Of a stretch of 57,662 nucleotides of DNA, positions 25,227-32,836 are shown in pieces. This stretch comes from a virus. Numbering within the stretch: the first letter of the stretch is position 1; each line of letters begins with the position of its first letter. The stretch is from positions 1 to 57,662 of the IMG/VR virus record IMGVR_UViG_3300032676_000752; one strand, written 5' to 3'. Made by a program: the position numbers and the translations under genes. Under the pieces are notes generated by a model. That model saw only the letters and a program-made list of their open reading frames with translations, made no database searches and was not told the origin of the DNA.

Positions 25227-25574
25227 TTACAGTTCCTGCATGGCGTGGTCGATTTCGACAGTGATGTTCGCACCGGCAGCATAGGCCCCAGCGAATGCGG
25301 CAGCAGCGGCAGCTAGCGTCAGGTTGTACTGTCCCGCCGTGGCCGTGGCAACAAGGTTGGGCACATAGCCAGATACGTTGTTCGACGTGATGCGCGGAGG
25401 CAGCATTGCCGCTCCCGAGGGCCCGGTCACGGTATGGGCGGCCGGGTTGGATGCAGCGCTGGTGAGCGTCACGACCTCGGGCGCCGCGTAGTTTCCGCTG
25501 AGCGCAATGTTGAATACGGTGGACTTGAAGTTGACGCCATGCTTCTGGTAGAGAATAGTAACTGCGTTTGCCAT
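25227..25574 (-). CDS. Small virion structural protein candidate
   Basis: 115 aa, begins MANAVTILYQKHGVNFKSTV and is otherwise Ala/Thr/Val-rich beta sequence (ITSNNVSGYVPNLVATATAG). AAGGAG precedes the start. It lies between the adaptor-like and nozzle-like genes. Possibly a head decoration or connector protein; no family recognised. Confidence 0.55.
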   Translation of the reverse strand: MANAVTILYQKHGVNFKSTVFNIALSGNYAAPEVVTLTSAASNPAAHTVTGPSGAAMLPPRITSNNVSGYVPNLVATATAGQYNLTLAAAAAAFAGAYAAGANITVEIDHAMQEL

Positions 25575-25599
25575 GGTGAATGCTCCTTGGTTGAATTGT

Positions 25600-26319
25600 T
25601 TAGACCATCTGGACGTACAGGCCGAACGAACGCCATTCGAAACCTATGTTTCCTTGTAGATTCCAGTTCCACCCGCCGCGCTGTCGGGTATTGTGATTCG
25701 GTGAACCGAGCCGGAATGTTTGCCGCTGCATCTGCTGGGTGAGCTTTGCAGAGATCACATCCCAAGAGGCTTTGGCCTGCTTGCCGTAGTTCTCCGCCCA
25801 CGCATCATTGGGCCGCTCCAGTCCAATCAGCGCACCAATCGAATACGCCAGGGCATGCGCCGCGAGCGGGTGAAGCTCGACCACGCTATCATCGGTTGTG
25901 AGATCGTCGGGCCGGAAGTCTCCGCGCACGCGAAAGTCGAATATCCCTTGTTGCACTTGTGGCGGCGTATCCGGCAGGATGGTGCAGTCCTGGCAGGGCT
26001 TCCACGGTCCAGTCTGCCCGGTAACTCGGAAGTCAACGAAACGGGGTTCAACGAGATTCTTGAGCGGATAAGTCTGATTGTTTCCCTGTCCAACTGCAAA
26101 CGGAGTGAGGTTGTTCTCATCCACGCCAACCGGCACGGCGGGAATGATGACCACCTTTTCGATATACGGCGAGCAAGAAAGCTCCAAATACATGATGCTC
26201 TGCTCGTAAGCCGTATTGCATTTCGGGGCGAGATACTCCTGAGTGAGCCAGTCATCATCGGGGTAGGTGACCCCAACGAGGCCACCTACCTGGGAGAAAA
26301 CATCCCCTCTATTTTGCAT
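25600..26319 (-). CDS. Head-tail adaptor candidate
   Basis: 239 aa. The N-terminal half is a mixed fold beginning VFSQVGGLVGVTYPDDDWLT; the C-terminal half has helices typical of connector proteins (HPLAAHALAYSIGALIGLER, AKASWDVISAKLTQQMQRQ). Size and place before the very large tail protein match a T7 gp11- or P22 gp4-type adaptor bound under the portal. The assignment is contextual. Confidence 0.55.
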   Translation of the reverse strand: MQNRGDVFSQVGGLVGVTYPDDDWLTQEYLAPKCNTAYEQSIMYLELSCSPYIEKVVIIPAVPVGVDENNLTPFAVGQGNNQTYPLKNLVEPRFVDFRVTGQTGPWKPCQDCTILPDTPPQVQQGIFDFRVRGDFRPDDLTTDDSVVELHPLAAHALAYSIGALIGLERPNDAWAENYGKQAKASWDVISAKLTQQMQRQTFRLGSPNHNTRQRGGWNWNLQGNIGFEWRSFGLYVQMV

Positions 26320-26322
26320 GGA

Positions 26323-27261
26323 CTATTCCCTCAACTTAATGCGCCGGTCCTGCTCAGCCTTGGCTTTCTTCCACGCCTCACCGGTCAGTGTGTTCATTCG
26401 GACATTCTCGAATTCGATTTCACCGCTCATGAATGCGAGCAGCGGATCGACCACGTAAGAGCACTTGCACATGCCTGTTTTCGACACGTACTGCGCGTTG
26501 CATCGCGGGCAGCAATCCTCGGCCTTGAACTGGACTTCGCGCCAGGATGGGGCTTTCTGAATCTGCTTCTGCTGCAACATGAAGTCAGCCACGGTGTGCT
26601 GGTACTTCTGAATGTTCTTGCGCTTCTGCGGGTCGTCGGCATCGTGTCCCGCCTCAATCAGCACCGCATGGCAATGGTTGTAAAGTTGCTCCCTTGCCTG
26701 GGCGATGCAGTCTTTCAGTGGACGGTCGATGAAGCGTAAATAGCGGCGTCCCTTTTTGAAGACGTATTCCGGAACGCGAACAACGGTGTCCGGCTTCACG
26801 CCGTCCATGTCGCCCTCGAAGACCACAACGCCGCCCGACTTCACGAGTTTGTCCTCGTCGGTCTCGCCAATGTACCAGTGCTTGAATTCCATCAACTGTT
26901 CGACCGGGAGCAGAATCTTGACGTCGTAGCGAGCCCGGAGGCTCTTGTCCGACATCTCCTGATTGCCGCGGTAGATGGGAAAGCTGCGGGTTCCAATGAC
27001 GGTGAGAACGCCAAACGGCTTGTCACTGGGCTTTGCGGGAACCGTGTAGTCCCAGAGGCCAGTTTCGACCTTGAGCGGGAACGGCGAAAGGTTGATGATC
27101 GTTGCCGGCTTGATTTCGCCGCGGAGTTCCAGTTCGGTGAGTTTCTGTTCGCGGATTGCAAGCCGCTCCTGGGCTGCATGACCGAGGCTTGCGGTGTCGG
27201 GACGGCCGCCGGATGAAAGCATTGAGTCGGCGCCGATGATTGGGGCTGGGATAGTTGCCAT
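26323..27261 (-). CDS. Late protein with zinc ribbon (312 aa)
   Basis: 312 aa. A start helix (LAIREQKLTELELRGEIKP) is followed by a beta domain (NLSPFPLKVETGLWDYTVP, GVLTVIGTRSFPIYRGNQEM) and, near residues 258-278, a zinc site CCPRCNAQYVSKTGMCKCS. The C-terminus is helical and charged. AAGGAG is well placed before ATG 27261. No family recognised. It lies between capsid and adaptor genes and may be a minor head or assembly protein. Confidence 0.6.
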   Translation of the reverse strand: MATIPAPIIGADSMLSSGGRPDTASLGHAAQERLAIREQKLTELELRGEIKPATIINLSPFPLKVETGLWDYTVPAKPSDKPFGVLTVIGTRSFPIYRGNQEMSDKSLRARYDVKILLPVEQLMEFKHWYIGETDEDKLVKSGGVVVFEGDMDGVKPDTVVRVPEYVFKKGRRYLRFIDRPLKDCIAQAREQLYNHCHAVLIEAGHDADDPQKRKNIQKYQHTVADFMLQQKQIQKAPSWREVQFKAEDCCPRCNAQYVSKTGMCKCSYVVDPLLAFMSGEIEFENVRMNTLTGEAWKKAKAEQDRRIKLRE

Positions 27262-27307
27262 GGTGATACGCTCCTTCTGTTGCGCTCCGAGAACTTGTCC
27301 CGCGAGG

Positions 27308-28003
27308 TTAGAGGTGACTCATCAAGCCTTGCTTGTTGACGAGCCGGTTGCGGAAGCCCGAGAGTGCCGGATTTCCCTTGATGAATTCCAGATGCGTCTC
27401 GCGCATGTAGGTGACTTCGCGCAGGAAAGCGTCATACTGGGCCGCTTCCTTTGCGTCAGCCTCCTCCATGTCCTTCTGCATCGCGCGGGCAATTTCCTTC
27501 TCGTCAACAATGCCATGACAGTGCGATGAGTTTTCCCATTGCGCGATGGCCTGGTGAATGTCCTCGAGCAGCGGTATCTGCGGCCATGGACCACCGCCGG
27601 ATAGCATGAAGTAGCCGCCGCGCTCGGGATATGGGCCCATCATCGGCGTCACGTTGTCCTGAGAGAGAGCCGACTCCCACTGCTGCCTGGACCCATAAGC
27701 CGATGGCGGAAACCACCGCTCAAGAATCCAGCCGGTGCAGGGATACTTGGGAACCCAGAACATGCCGACTCGAATAGCGTCCGGCGCGATCTGGCGGGTC
27801 TGGTAGCGAACGTCCTTGCCGACCGTCTCAAAGTGCACCTGCTCGGTGTCCTCTGCGAATTCCGTCCACATGCCGGCGCGCTGGACGAGATGGTTTTCAG
27901 CAAGGATGATGCGCCAATTCGGCTGATTGAATTCATTCTTGCCACCCCATGCGAGTAGTTTGGCGGTTACTTCATGGGGCGTGTCGCGGAGAGGATCGAG
28001 CAT
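27308..28003 (-). CDS. Late protein (231 aa), unknown
   Basis: 231 aa, mostly alpha/beta with many Trp and Pro residues (WILERWFPPSAYGSRQQWES) and an acidic helical region near residues 150-190 (KEIARAMQKDMEEADAKEAA). No family recognised. It starts one base within the stop of the 105-aa gene upstream and belongs to the capsid-to-tail cluster. A minor head protein is possible. Confidence 0.55.
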   Translation of the reverse strand: MLDPLRDTPHEVTAKLLAWGGKNEFNQPNWRIILAENHLVQRAGMWTEFAEDTEQVHFETVGKDVRYQTRQIAPDAIRVGMFWVPKYPCTGWILERWFPPSAYGSRQQWESALSQDNVTPMMGPYPERGGYFMLSGGGPWPQIPLLEDIHQAIAQWENSSHCHGIVDEKEIARAMQKDMEEADAKEAAQYDAFLREVTYMRETHLEFIKGNPALSGFRNRLVNKQGLMSHL

Positions 28004-28320
28004 TAGCGACCAAACCTATCGAGCGGAGTGAAGTAGCGCCGCCAAGAATACCACGGATGCAAAGCGCGACGGATGGACCTCTTGTAAGCCTTGGTGCGCC
28101 AGCGGTACTCGTCGTAGCCCCGCATGAGCGCGTTTGCAAACCAAGTGGTCAACGTGGCCTCATCAAGCCCAATGTGATAAGCCAGGTTATGCTTCACGAA
28201 TTCCTTCGCCCAAACTTGAGCGTCGAAAGACCCAATCAACTCGCCCTCGGGAATCATGCTCTCTCGTGCTTCCCGTTCAACTCGCTCCTTGACTGTTTCA
28301 CCGTTGCAGGGTGGTGTCAT
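28003..28320 (-). CDS. Late protein (105 aa), unknown
   Basis: 105 aa, helical and basic at the C-terminus (RTKAYKRSIRRALHPWYSWRR). The central FVKHNLAYHIGLDEATLTTW resembles a short helical domain. No family recognised. It is the first gene after the capsid gene in the direction of transcription, about 100 bases downstream of it. Confidence 0.55.
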   Translation of the reverse strand: MTPPCNGETVKERVEREARESMIPEGELIGSFDAQVWAKEFVKHNLAYHIGLDEATLTTWFANALMRGYDEYRWRTKAYKRSIRRALHPWYSWRRYFTPLDRFGR

Positions 28321-28421
28321 GCTTCCTCCAAACTGAAGCGGGCCGCCGAAGCAGCCCGCCGAGGTTACGTGTCGGGGTTGAATTGGAAGGACATAGAATT
28401 AATCTAAGTCCTTACAATTCA

Positions 28422-29726
28422 CTAATTTGAAAAGCTGGTCTGAATGGACAAGCCATAGATAACGCCGCTCGTCCAGTTATTACGCGAGGCGTAGTTTACG
28501 GCGTCGTAGAGCCAGGCATCCTTGTAGCTCGACGTGTTGTTGCCGCTCGGCCGCTGGAACCAGATGCCCTCGATCTGACCGGGGACAAACTGGGGCGCAT
28601 CATTGAAGCGGCAGCGGATCATACTGGAGCGATCCATGAAGTAGAGTTTGTCGATGGCCGCCACGGTGTCCAGAAGCCACTCGACGCCGGCAATCATCTC
28701 CATGGTGAACGTGTCGGGCACGCCGTCAAACTTGGGAGCCTTGCCGGTCGGCATGGTCACTTGCTGGATGGCAAATCCCAACTGGTTCCACGATGCCCTT
28801 TGCGCGTTGTGTCCGTACCAAAAGTTCTTGGGCCGGTCGCGATTATAGGTCGTGTTGCCCATGGCCTGCTGCATCCGGGTCAGGAACGTCTCGACGATAC
28901 CCAGGGTGAGCAGGGAGTTGGCATTGTAGGCCGGGCTCTGGACGTAGGAGAGGCTACGGTCCATCCCCAGATACTCGCCGGTCGTGTTCGGGCTGACGAT
29001 GTACTGGATGCCGTTGAAGAACAGCGGGGATCCAGACGCCACGTTGTTGACCATCACGTAATCGCCGGCGACCACGCCAGGGGGCACATTGTCAACAGTG
29101 ATCTGGTTGCCAGTGCCGATGCCGTTCTTGGGAGCATCGACCACAACAGCCGCGCCGCGGAGAGTGTAGTTTCCGTCGCCCGACATGAACTGAACGGTGT
29201 CCTGAATGTCGATCAGGCGGGAACCGAAGGGCGAGGATGCCAGAGCGATGGGGTTGGCGCCTCCGCCGGCGTAGGTGGCCGAGACGGTTGCGATCTGGCC
29301 GGTGTTGAATCCCTGAAGCGACTGATTCCGCTTCTTGGGCATCTTGGTGTGAGCGTCGGCCACGAGCTTGTCGACGGGGTTGACGGCGATAACTGTCTTG
29401 CCGGAATTGCCGATGCGCTTCTGGAGATCGGTGCAGGTGATGGCGAGCAGGATTTCGACGGGGGTCATAATCCCCTCGTTGTAGGCCCCGCCAGTGCCGG
29501 TCGGGTAGTTGCCGCCATCGGTCGAGCCGGCGCCGAAGCTGCCACCGTACTCGTACTGCAGCATGACGCGGAATTCCTGGAGGCTGGTGATGGTCTGCGG
29601 GCCCATGGTCGAGAACCGGCGGTCAAGCTCCGACTCCATGTTCTCAATGACTTCCTTGGGGGGCGTGTAGGTCTGCAGCATGATGACGGAATCAGCAGAT
29701 GCGGTGGTGAAATTAGGTGCGGGCAT
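28422..29726 (-). CDS. Major capsid protein candidate
   Basis: 434 aa. Helical start with SELDRRFSTMGPQTITSLQEF, an insertion rich in Gly/Thr (residues 60-80), a spine-helix-like segment (VETFLTRMQQAMGNTTYNR), and a beta-rich end (KLYFMDRSSMIRCRF, GIWFQRPSGNNTSSYKDAW). The size, absence of signal or enzyme motifs, strong AAGGAG ribosome site, and position just after the scaffold gene support the capsid assignment with an HK97-type fold. No direct family match can be claimed from sequence reading alone. Confidence 0.75.
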   Translation of the reverse strand: MPAPNFTTASADSVIMLQTYTPPKEVIENMESELDRRFSTMGPQTITSLQEFRVMLQYEYGGSFGAGSTDGGNYPTGTGGAYNEGIMTPVEILLAITCTDLQKRIGNSGKTVIAVNPVDKLVADAHTKMPKKRNQSLQGFNTGQIATVSATYAGGGANPIALASSPFGSRLIDIQDTVQFMSGDGNYTLRGAAVVVDAPKNGIGTGNQITVDNVPPGVVAGDYVMVNNVASGSPLFFNGIQYIVSPNTTGEYLGMDRSLSYVQSPAYNANSLLTLGIVETFLTRMQQAMGNTTYNRDRPKNFWYGHNAQRASWNQLGFAIQQVTMPTGKAPKFDGVPDTFTMEMIAGVEWLLDTVAAIDKLYFMDRSSMIRCRFNDAPQFVPGQIEGIWFQRPSGNNTSSYKDAWLYDAVNYASRNNWTSGVIYGLSIQTSFSN

Positions 29727-29864
29727 GATGAAACACTCCTTCGCTCACGTTCCATGTGGGGAGCGTGTCGCGGCATTGCTCGGTTAGGAGTGGGCGGTGC
29801 GCCTCGGGACGATGCCAGGGGCGGCTTGGGGCGGTGAGGGCTTAGCCCTACGCGCGGCGAAAGG

Positions 29865-30389
29865 TTACTGAATCACTAAGGTTTTCGAATCGATCGTCCC
29901 GTCGGCGGAAGCGGATGATACGCCGATATTTGGTACGTCTGGATCGTTCTTACCCTTACGAACAGCCAACTCTTCTCGAACCGCTTGTGAGGCTAGGCCT
30001 CTATTCTTTCCGTTATCTTCCAGGTTGTTGACTTCTAACCACACTCGCATGAGCTGCATGAACAAACGCTCTGGTTTGACCCGGCGAGGCTTCGGTTGGG
30101 CGACATCTATGCGCTCGGCAAACAACGGCAAATTCTGATCCTCGATCAATACTTCCAGATCAGGACCATTAAAATGGAACCATTCCCCGTTAAGTCTCTG
30201 CGCGGCGTATCGCTTATGCAGGTAGGTTTCCAGTTCCACGCAGTTTACGGTTTTCCAGACAGCAAAAATCTCCAACTCAAAAGGGAGCAAGATTCCTAAT
30301 TCCCTCACGCGAACGCGCGGACTCAAGGCTCTTCCTATCTTGTACCAACTATGCCTTTTAGAGCCAATCAAGTAAACGAACCCGCGCAT
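29865..30389 (-). CDS. T5orf172/GIY-YIG-type endonuclease
   Basis: 174 aa. Residues 4-70 have the T5orf172 / MUG113 form of the GIY-YIG fold: VYLIGS (5-10), YKIG (16-19), an arginine-rich helix (SPRVRVREL), the glutamate helix ELETYLHKRY and GEWFHF. The C-terminal ~100 residues are unrelated. Single GIY-YIG proteins between phage structural genes are usually free-standing homing endonucleases. Here it sits between scaffold and capsid genes, preceded by a structured spacer. GAGGAA precedes ATG 30389. It is more A/T-rich than its neighbours, consistent with insertion. Confidence 0.82.
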   Translation of the reverse strand: MRGFVYLIGSKRHSWYKIGRALSPRVRVRELGILLPFELEIFAVWKTVNCVELETYLHKRYAAQRLNGEWFHFNGPDLEVLIEDQNLPLFAERIDVAQPKPRRVKPERLFMQLMRVWLEVNNLEDNGKNRGLASQAVREELAVRKGKNDPDVPNIGVSSASADGTIDSKTLVIQ

Positions 30390-30409
30390 ATCGTTTTTCC
30401 TCGAACTCT

Positions 30410-30505
30410 TTTGCTCCGCCCCCGGACTCTTTCCCTTGCGGGAACCAATGCCAATGTAGGGCCGGTTAGACCCAAGAGGGGACCGTTTTCGCGCTGCGGA
30501 GCAAA
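30410..30505 (-). promoter_or_regulatory. Structured spacer ahead of the GIY-YIG gene
   Basis: Perfect 10-base arms TTTGCTCCGC (30410-30419) and GCGGAGCAAA (30496-30505) enclose 76 bases. Inside, on the minus strand, are TTCCC-GCAA-GGGAA, a 5-bp stem closed by a GNRA tetraloop, and a weaker CGGT/ACCG helix containing CCC/GGG. The region lies between the scaffold stop and the endonuclease ribosome site. It may be a structured RNA leader or a remnant of the mobile element's border. Confidence 0.5.
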
Positions 30506-30509
30506 CTTA

Positions 30510-32225
30510 CTACCTGCCAACCAGCAATCGCCGTTGGCGTGCGAGCGTTTGGCTCATTTGCTCGCTTGCACCTAAAGAATGCCAGTCTTTTACCTCGGAT
30601 GCAAGTTGTTTTGTTGCCTCTCTGTATGCGTCGTCGGGGCTCATCTGCTGCGGGCGGGCTGCCGGGCCTGCCTTCGGCTCGACGCTGGCCGCGGGAGCCT
30701 TGTCTGCTCCCGCTGCGGCTGTCGCTGCGGTCGATGCCTGCTGGCCGTACTGGCGAACCAGCTTGGTCACGATCCGGTTGAGCAGGCTCTTGCCGCTATC
30801 ATCTCTCGACTGCAACATGGCGTCGAAGGCGGAAAGACGTGCCTGGAGGTTTTCGGGGGTTGGGTTGGCGATGTACTGCAACTCAAGCTGCATTTGCTTG
30901 TTGCTCTCGTAGGGGTCGGCTTTGATGTGCGTCTCAATAGCCTTGCCTACTTCGTTGTCGAATGCGGTGTAGTTCTGGCCGGGAACTTTGGCGTCCAACT
31001 GCCACTGCGGAATGACGGCGCCAGCCGCGCGGAGCTTCTCGACCATGCCGCGGGCTTGATCGAATGTCCGCTTGCCGGCATCGGCAAAGAACTTGGCATT
31101 TCCCTCAGTCCGGGCCTGTTCCCGGTTCTGCTTCTTGCTGCCAGCCTTGGCCGCAGCATTCTCGCTCTCGATCCGCTTGGCCTCGTCAAGCCGGGCCTGA
31201 ACATCCTTGCGGGTATTCTCGTCAAGGTGCGACAGGTCGGGATCTTGCTTTACGGCTGGATCTGCCGGGTGCAAGTCATCCTTGATGATTGAGAGCGCGA
31301 GCTTGAGATCATTATCCCGCTCCCGCTGGGCATCATCGGTATACTGGTTGGCGGCAATGCGCGCCTCGACCTCGGCAAGCGTTGAATCCGCATAACGGTC
31401 AACCACGTGCTCGCCAAAGAGGTACAGGTCGTCGCCGTAGACCGGCTGGCCTGTTTCGTCTATGACCTGCTTGCCATCGGCGCCGACAACCGCAAACTCC
31501 TGCATGAACGAGTCGAATGCCTTGGACATTCCCTCCGGCGTCTCGGCCATCTGGAACTGGCTGCGCAGGCCGATGGTGCGATTGGCGGTGTCGCGGGCAA
31601 AGGTGGCAGCATCTTTGTTCGGGAAAATGCCCTTGAATTGCGACAGTTCCGCGTTCTCGCGCGCCATCTTGAATAATGCGCCCTTGGCAGCAGGGTTAGC
31701 CTCGACTGCAGCTTTGAGCGCTTCATCGCCCTTGAGCAGATCGTTGAGCGCCTGGGGCGTCAGCGGGGCCGGTCCATCGTCCATTGTGAACGGCTCGGCG
31801 TCGGCGGCCGTTTCAGTCTCGGCCGGTTTCGTCTCACCTTCTACTGGTTGCGCCTCCGGTTCGGCGGCCGGCGTCTCGGTTGCAGGCGCTTCCGTTCCTT
31901 CCCACGGCGATTCGTCAGTTACCGGGACATTGGGGTTCGCTTCCTTGAATGCGGCCAGGTCCTGCTTCCATTGAACCTCGGCCATGTAGGAGTCGGTGGC
32001 GTTGCCGTACTCGCCGGGGTTGAGTTTGGCGGGCGGCTGCGGAGTGGTCGAGGACGGCGAGACGCCAGCGGCGGGTGTTGCTGTTGTTGCCGCTGGCGCG
32101 GGGGTGGACGGGGCCGCCGAAGCGGGGGATGCTGCCGGAGGAGCAGCGGCGGGCGCTGGAGCCGGGGCCGGTGCGGGCGCGGCGGCGGCTGGTGCTGAGA
32201 TCGGGATTACAGGGGTTGTTGCCAT
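30510..32225 (-). CDS. Scaffold protein candidate
   Basis: 571 aa. The first ~70 residues are Ala/Pro/Ser/Thr-rich and the next ~100 are acidic; the rest is helical and charged (ARLDEAKRIESENAAAKAGS, coiled-coil-like), ending with a helical basic tail (GASEQMSQTLARQRRLLVGR), as scaffold proteins that bind capsid do. It lies between portal and capsid genes, the usual place, with only the homing endonuclease intervening. The long disordered N-terminus is unusual. Confidence 0.72.
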   Translation of the reverse strand: MATTPVIPISAPAAAAPAPAPAPAPAAAPPAASPASAAPSTPAPAATTATPAAGVSPSSTTPQPPAKLNPGEYGNATDSYMAEVQWKQDLAAFKEANPNVPVTDESPWEGTEAPATETPAAEPEAQPVEGETKPAETETAADAEPFTMDDGPAPLTPQALNDLLKGDEALKAAVEANPAAKGALFKMARENAELSQFKGIFPNKDAATFARDTANRTIGLRSQFQMAETPEGMSKAFDSFMQEFAVVGADGKQVIDETGQPVYGDDLYLFGEHVVDRYADSTLAEVEARIAANQYTDDAQRERDNDLKLALSIIKDDLHPADPAVKQDPDLSHLDENTRKDVQARLDEAKRIESENAAAKAGSKKQNREQARTEGNAKFFADAGKRTFDQARGMVEKLRAAGAVIPQWQLDAKVPGQNYTAFDNEVGKAIETHIKADPYESNKQMQLELQYIANPTPENLQARLSAFDAMLQSRDDSGKSLLNRIVTKLVRQYGQQASTAATAAAGADKAPAASVEPKAGPAARPQQMSPDDAYREATKQLASEVKDWHSLGASEQMSQTLARQRRLLVGR

Positions 32226-32306
32226 GGGTGATGCTCCTTCAAAAGACTGCGAGAACTTGTCCCGTCAGGTTGTCAGGTTGTGGTTGACACGATGGCGAAG
32301 TGACTT

Positions 32307-32825
32307 TTAGCCGGGGAGCGGGTTGTCTGAGGTTGATCCTGGTTCGCCTTCGACCAATGGAACTTCCGGGGCGATGGTGATGCCTTCGGGGATGGTGCCG
32401 ACGCCGTGCCCAAACTCTCCGCCGTCGGGATTCTCTGCGCCCTGATGGCCACCTGCCTGCTCGATCGCGTGCGGCGACTCGGGCGCGCCGGGCGTGACCG
32501 GGCCTTGAGCCTCGTCGAGTTGCTCGGGGGCTCTGTCGGGGATAGCAGTTGGAGTCTGAGGAACAGGAACCGGCTCAACTGGTGCCACTTCGCCCCATGG
32601 CCTCCACCCAAACACATTCCCCTCGACAAATGGCTGTACCGCCTGTTGCACCTGCGCAATACCGCGCGTGGTGCCCTGGGCGAGCAGCGTGGGGCCAATC
32701 TCAGGCTGTGCGTAGAGCAGGGTGAGCAGTTCGCCCTTATCGGACTGGAGCGACGAGAGCACGATTGCCGGAATGGGTTTGCCGTTCCGGACATAAATTA
32801 CTGAGTCATTGAAGACGTGAGACAT
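32307..32825 (-). CDS. Hypothetical protein between portal and scaffold genes
   Basis: 172 aa. Residues 1-70 form a small ordered domain (MSHVFNDSVIYVRNGKPIPA, then QSDKGELLTLLYAQPEIGPT); the remaining ~100 residues are Pro/Glu/Gly-rich and probably disordered. No family recognised. The location suggests a head-assembly accessory protein. Confidence 0.55.
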   Translation of the reverse strand: MSHVFNDSVIYVRNGKPIPAIVLSSLQSDKGELLTLLYAQPEIGPTLLAQGTTRGIAQVQQAVQPFVEGNVFGWRPWGEVAPVEPVPVPQTPTAIPDRAPEQLDEAQGPVTPGAPESPHAIEQAGGHQGAENPDGGEFGHGVGTIPEGITIAPEVPLVEGEPGSTSDNPLPG

Positions 32826-32836
32826 GCCAATTCTCC

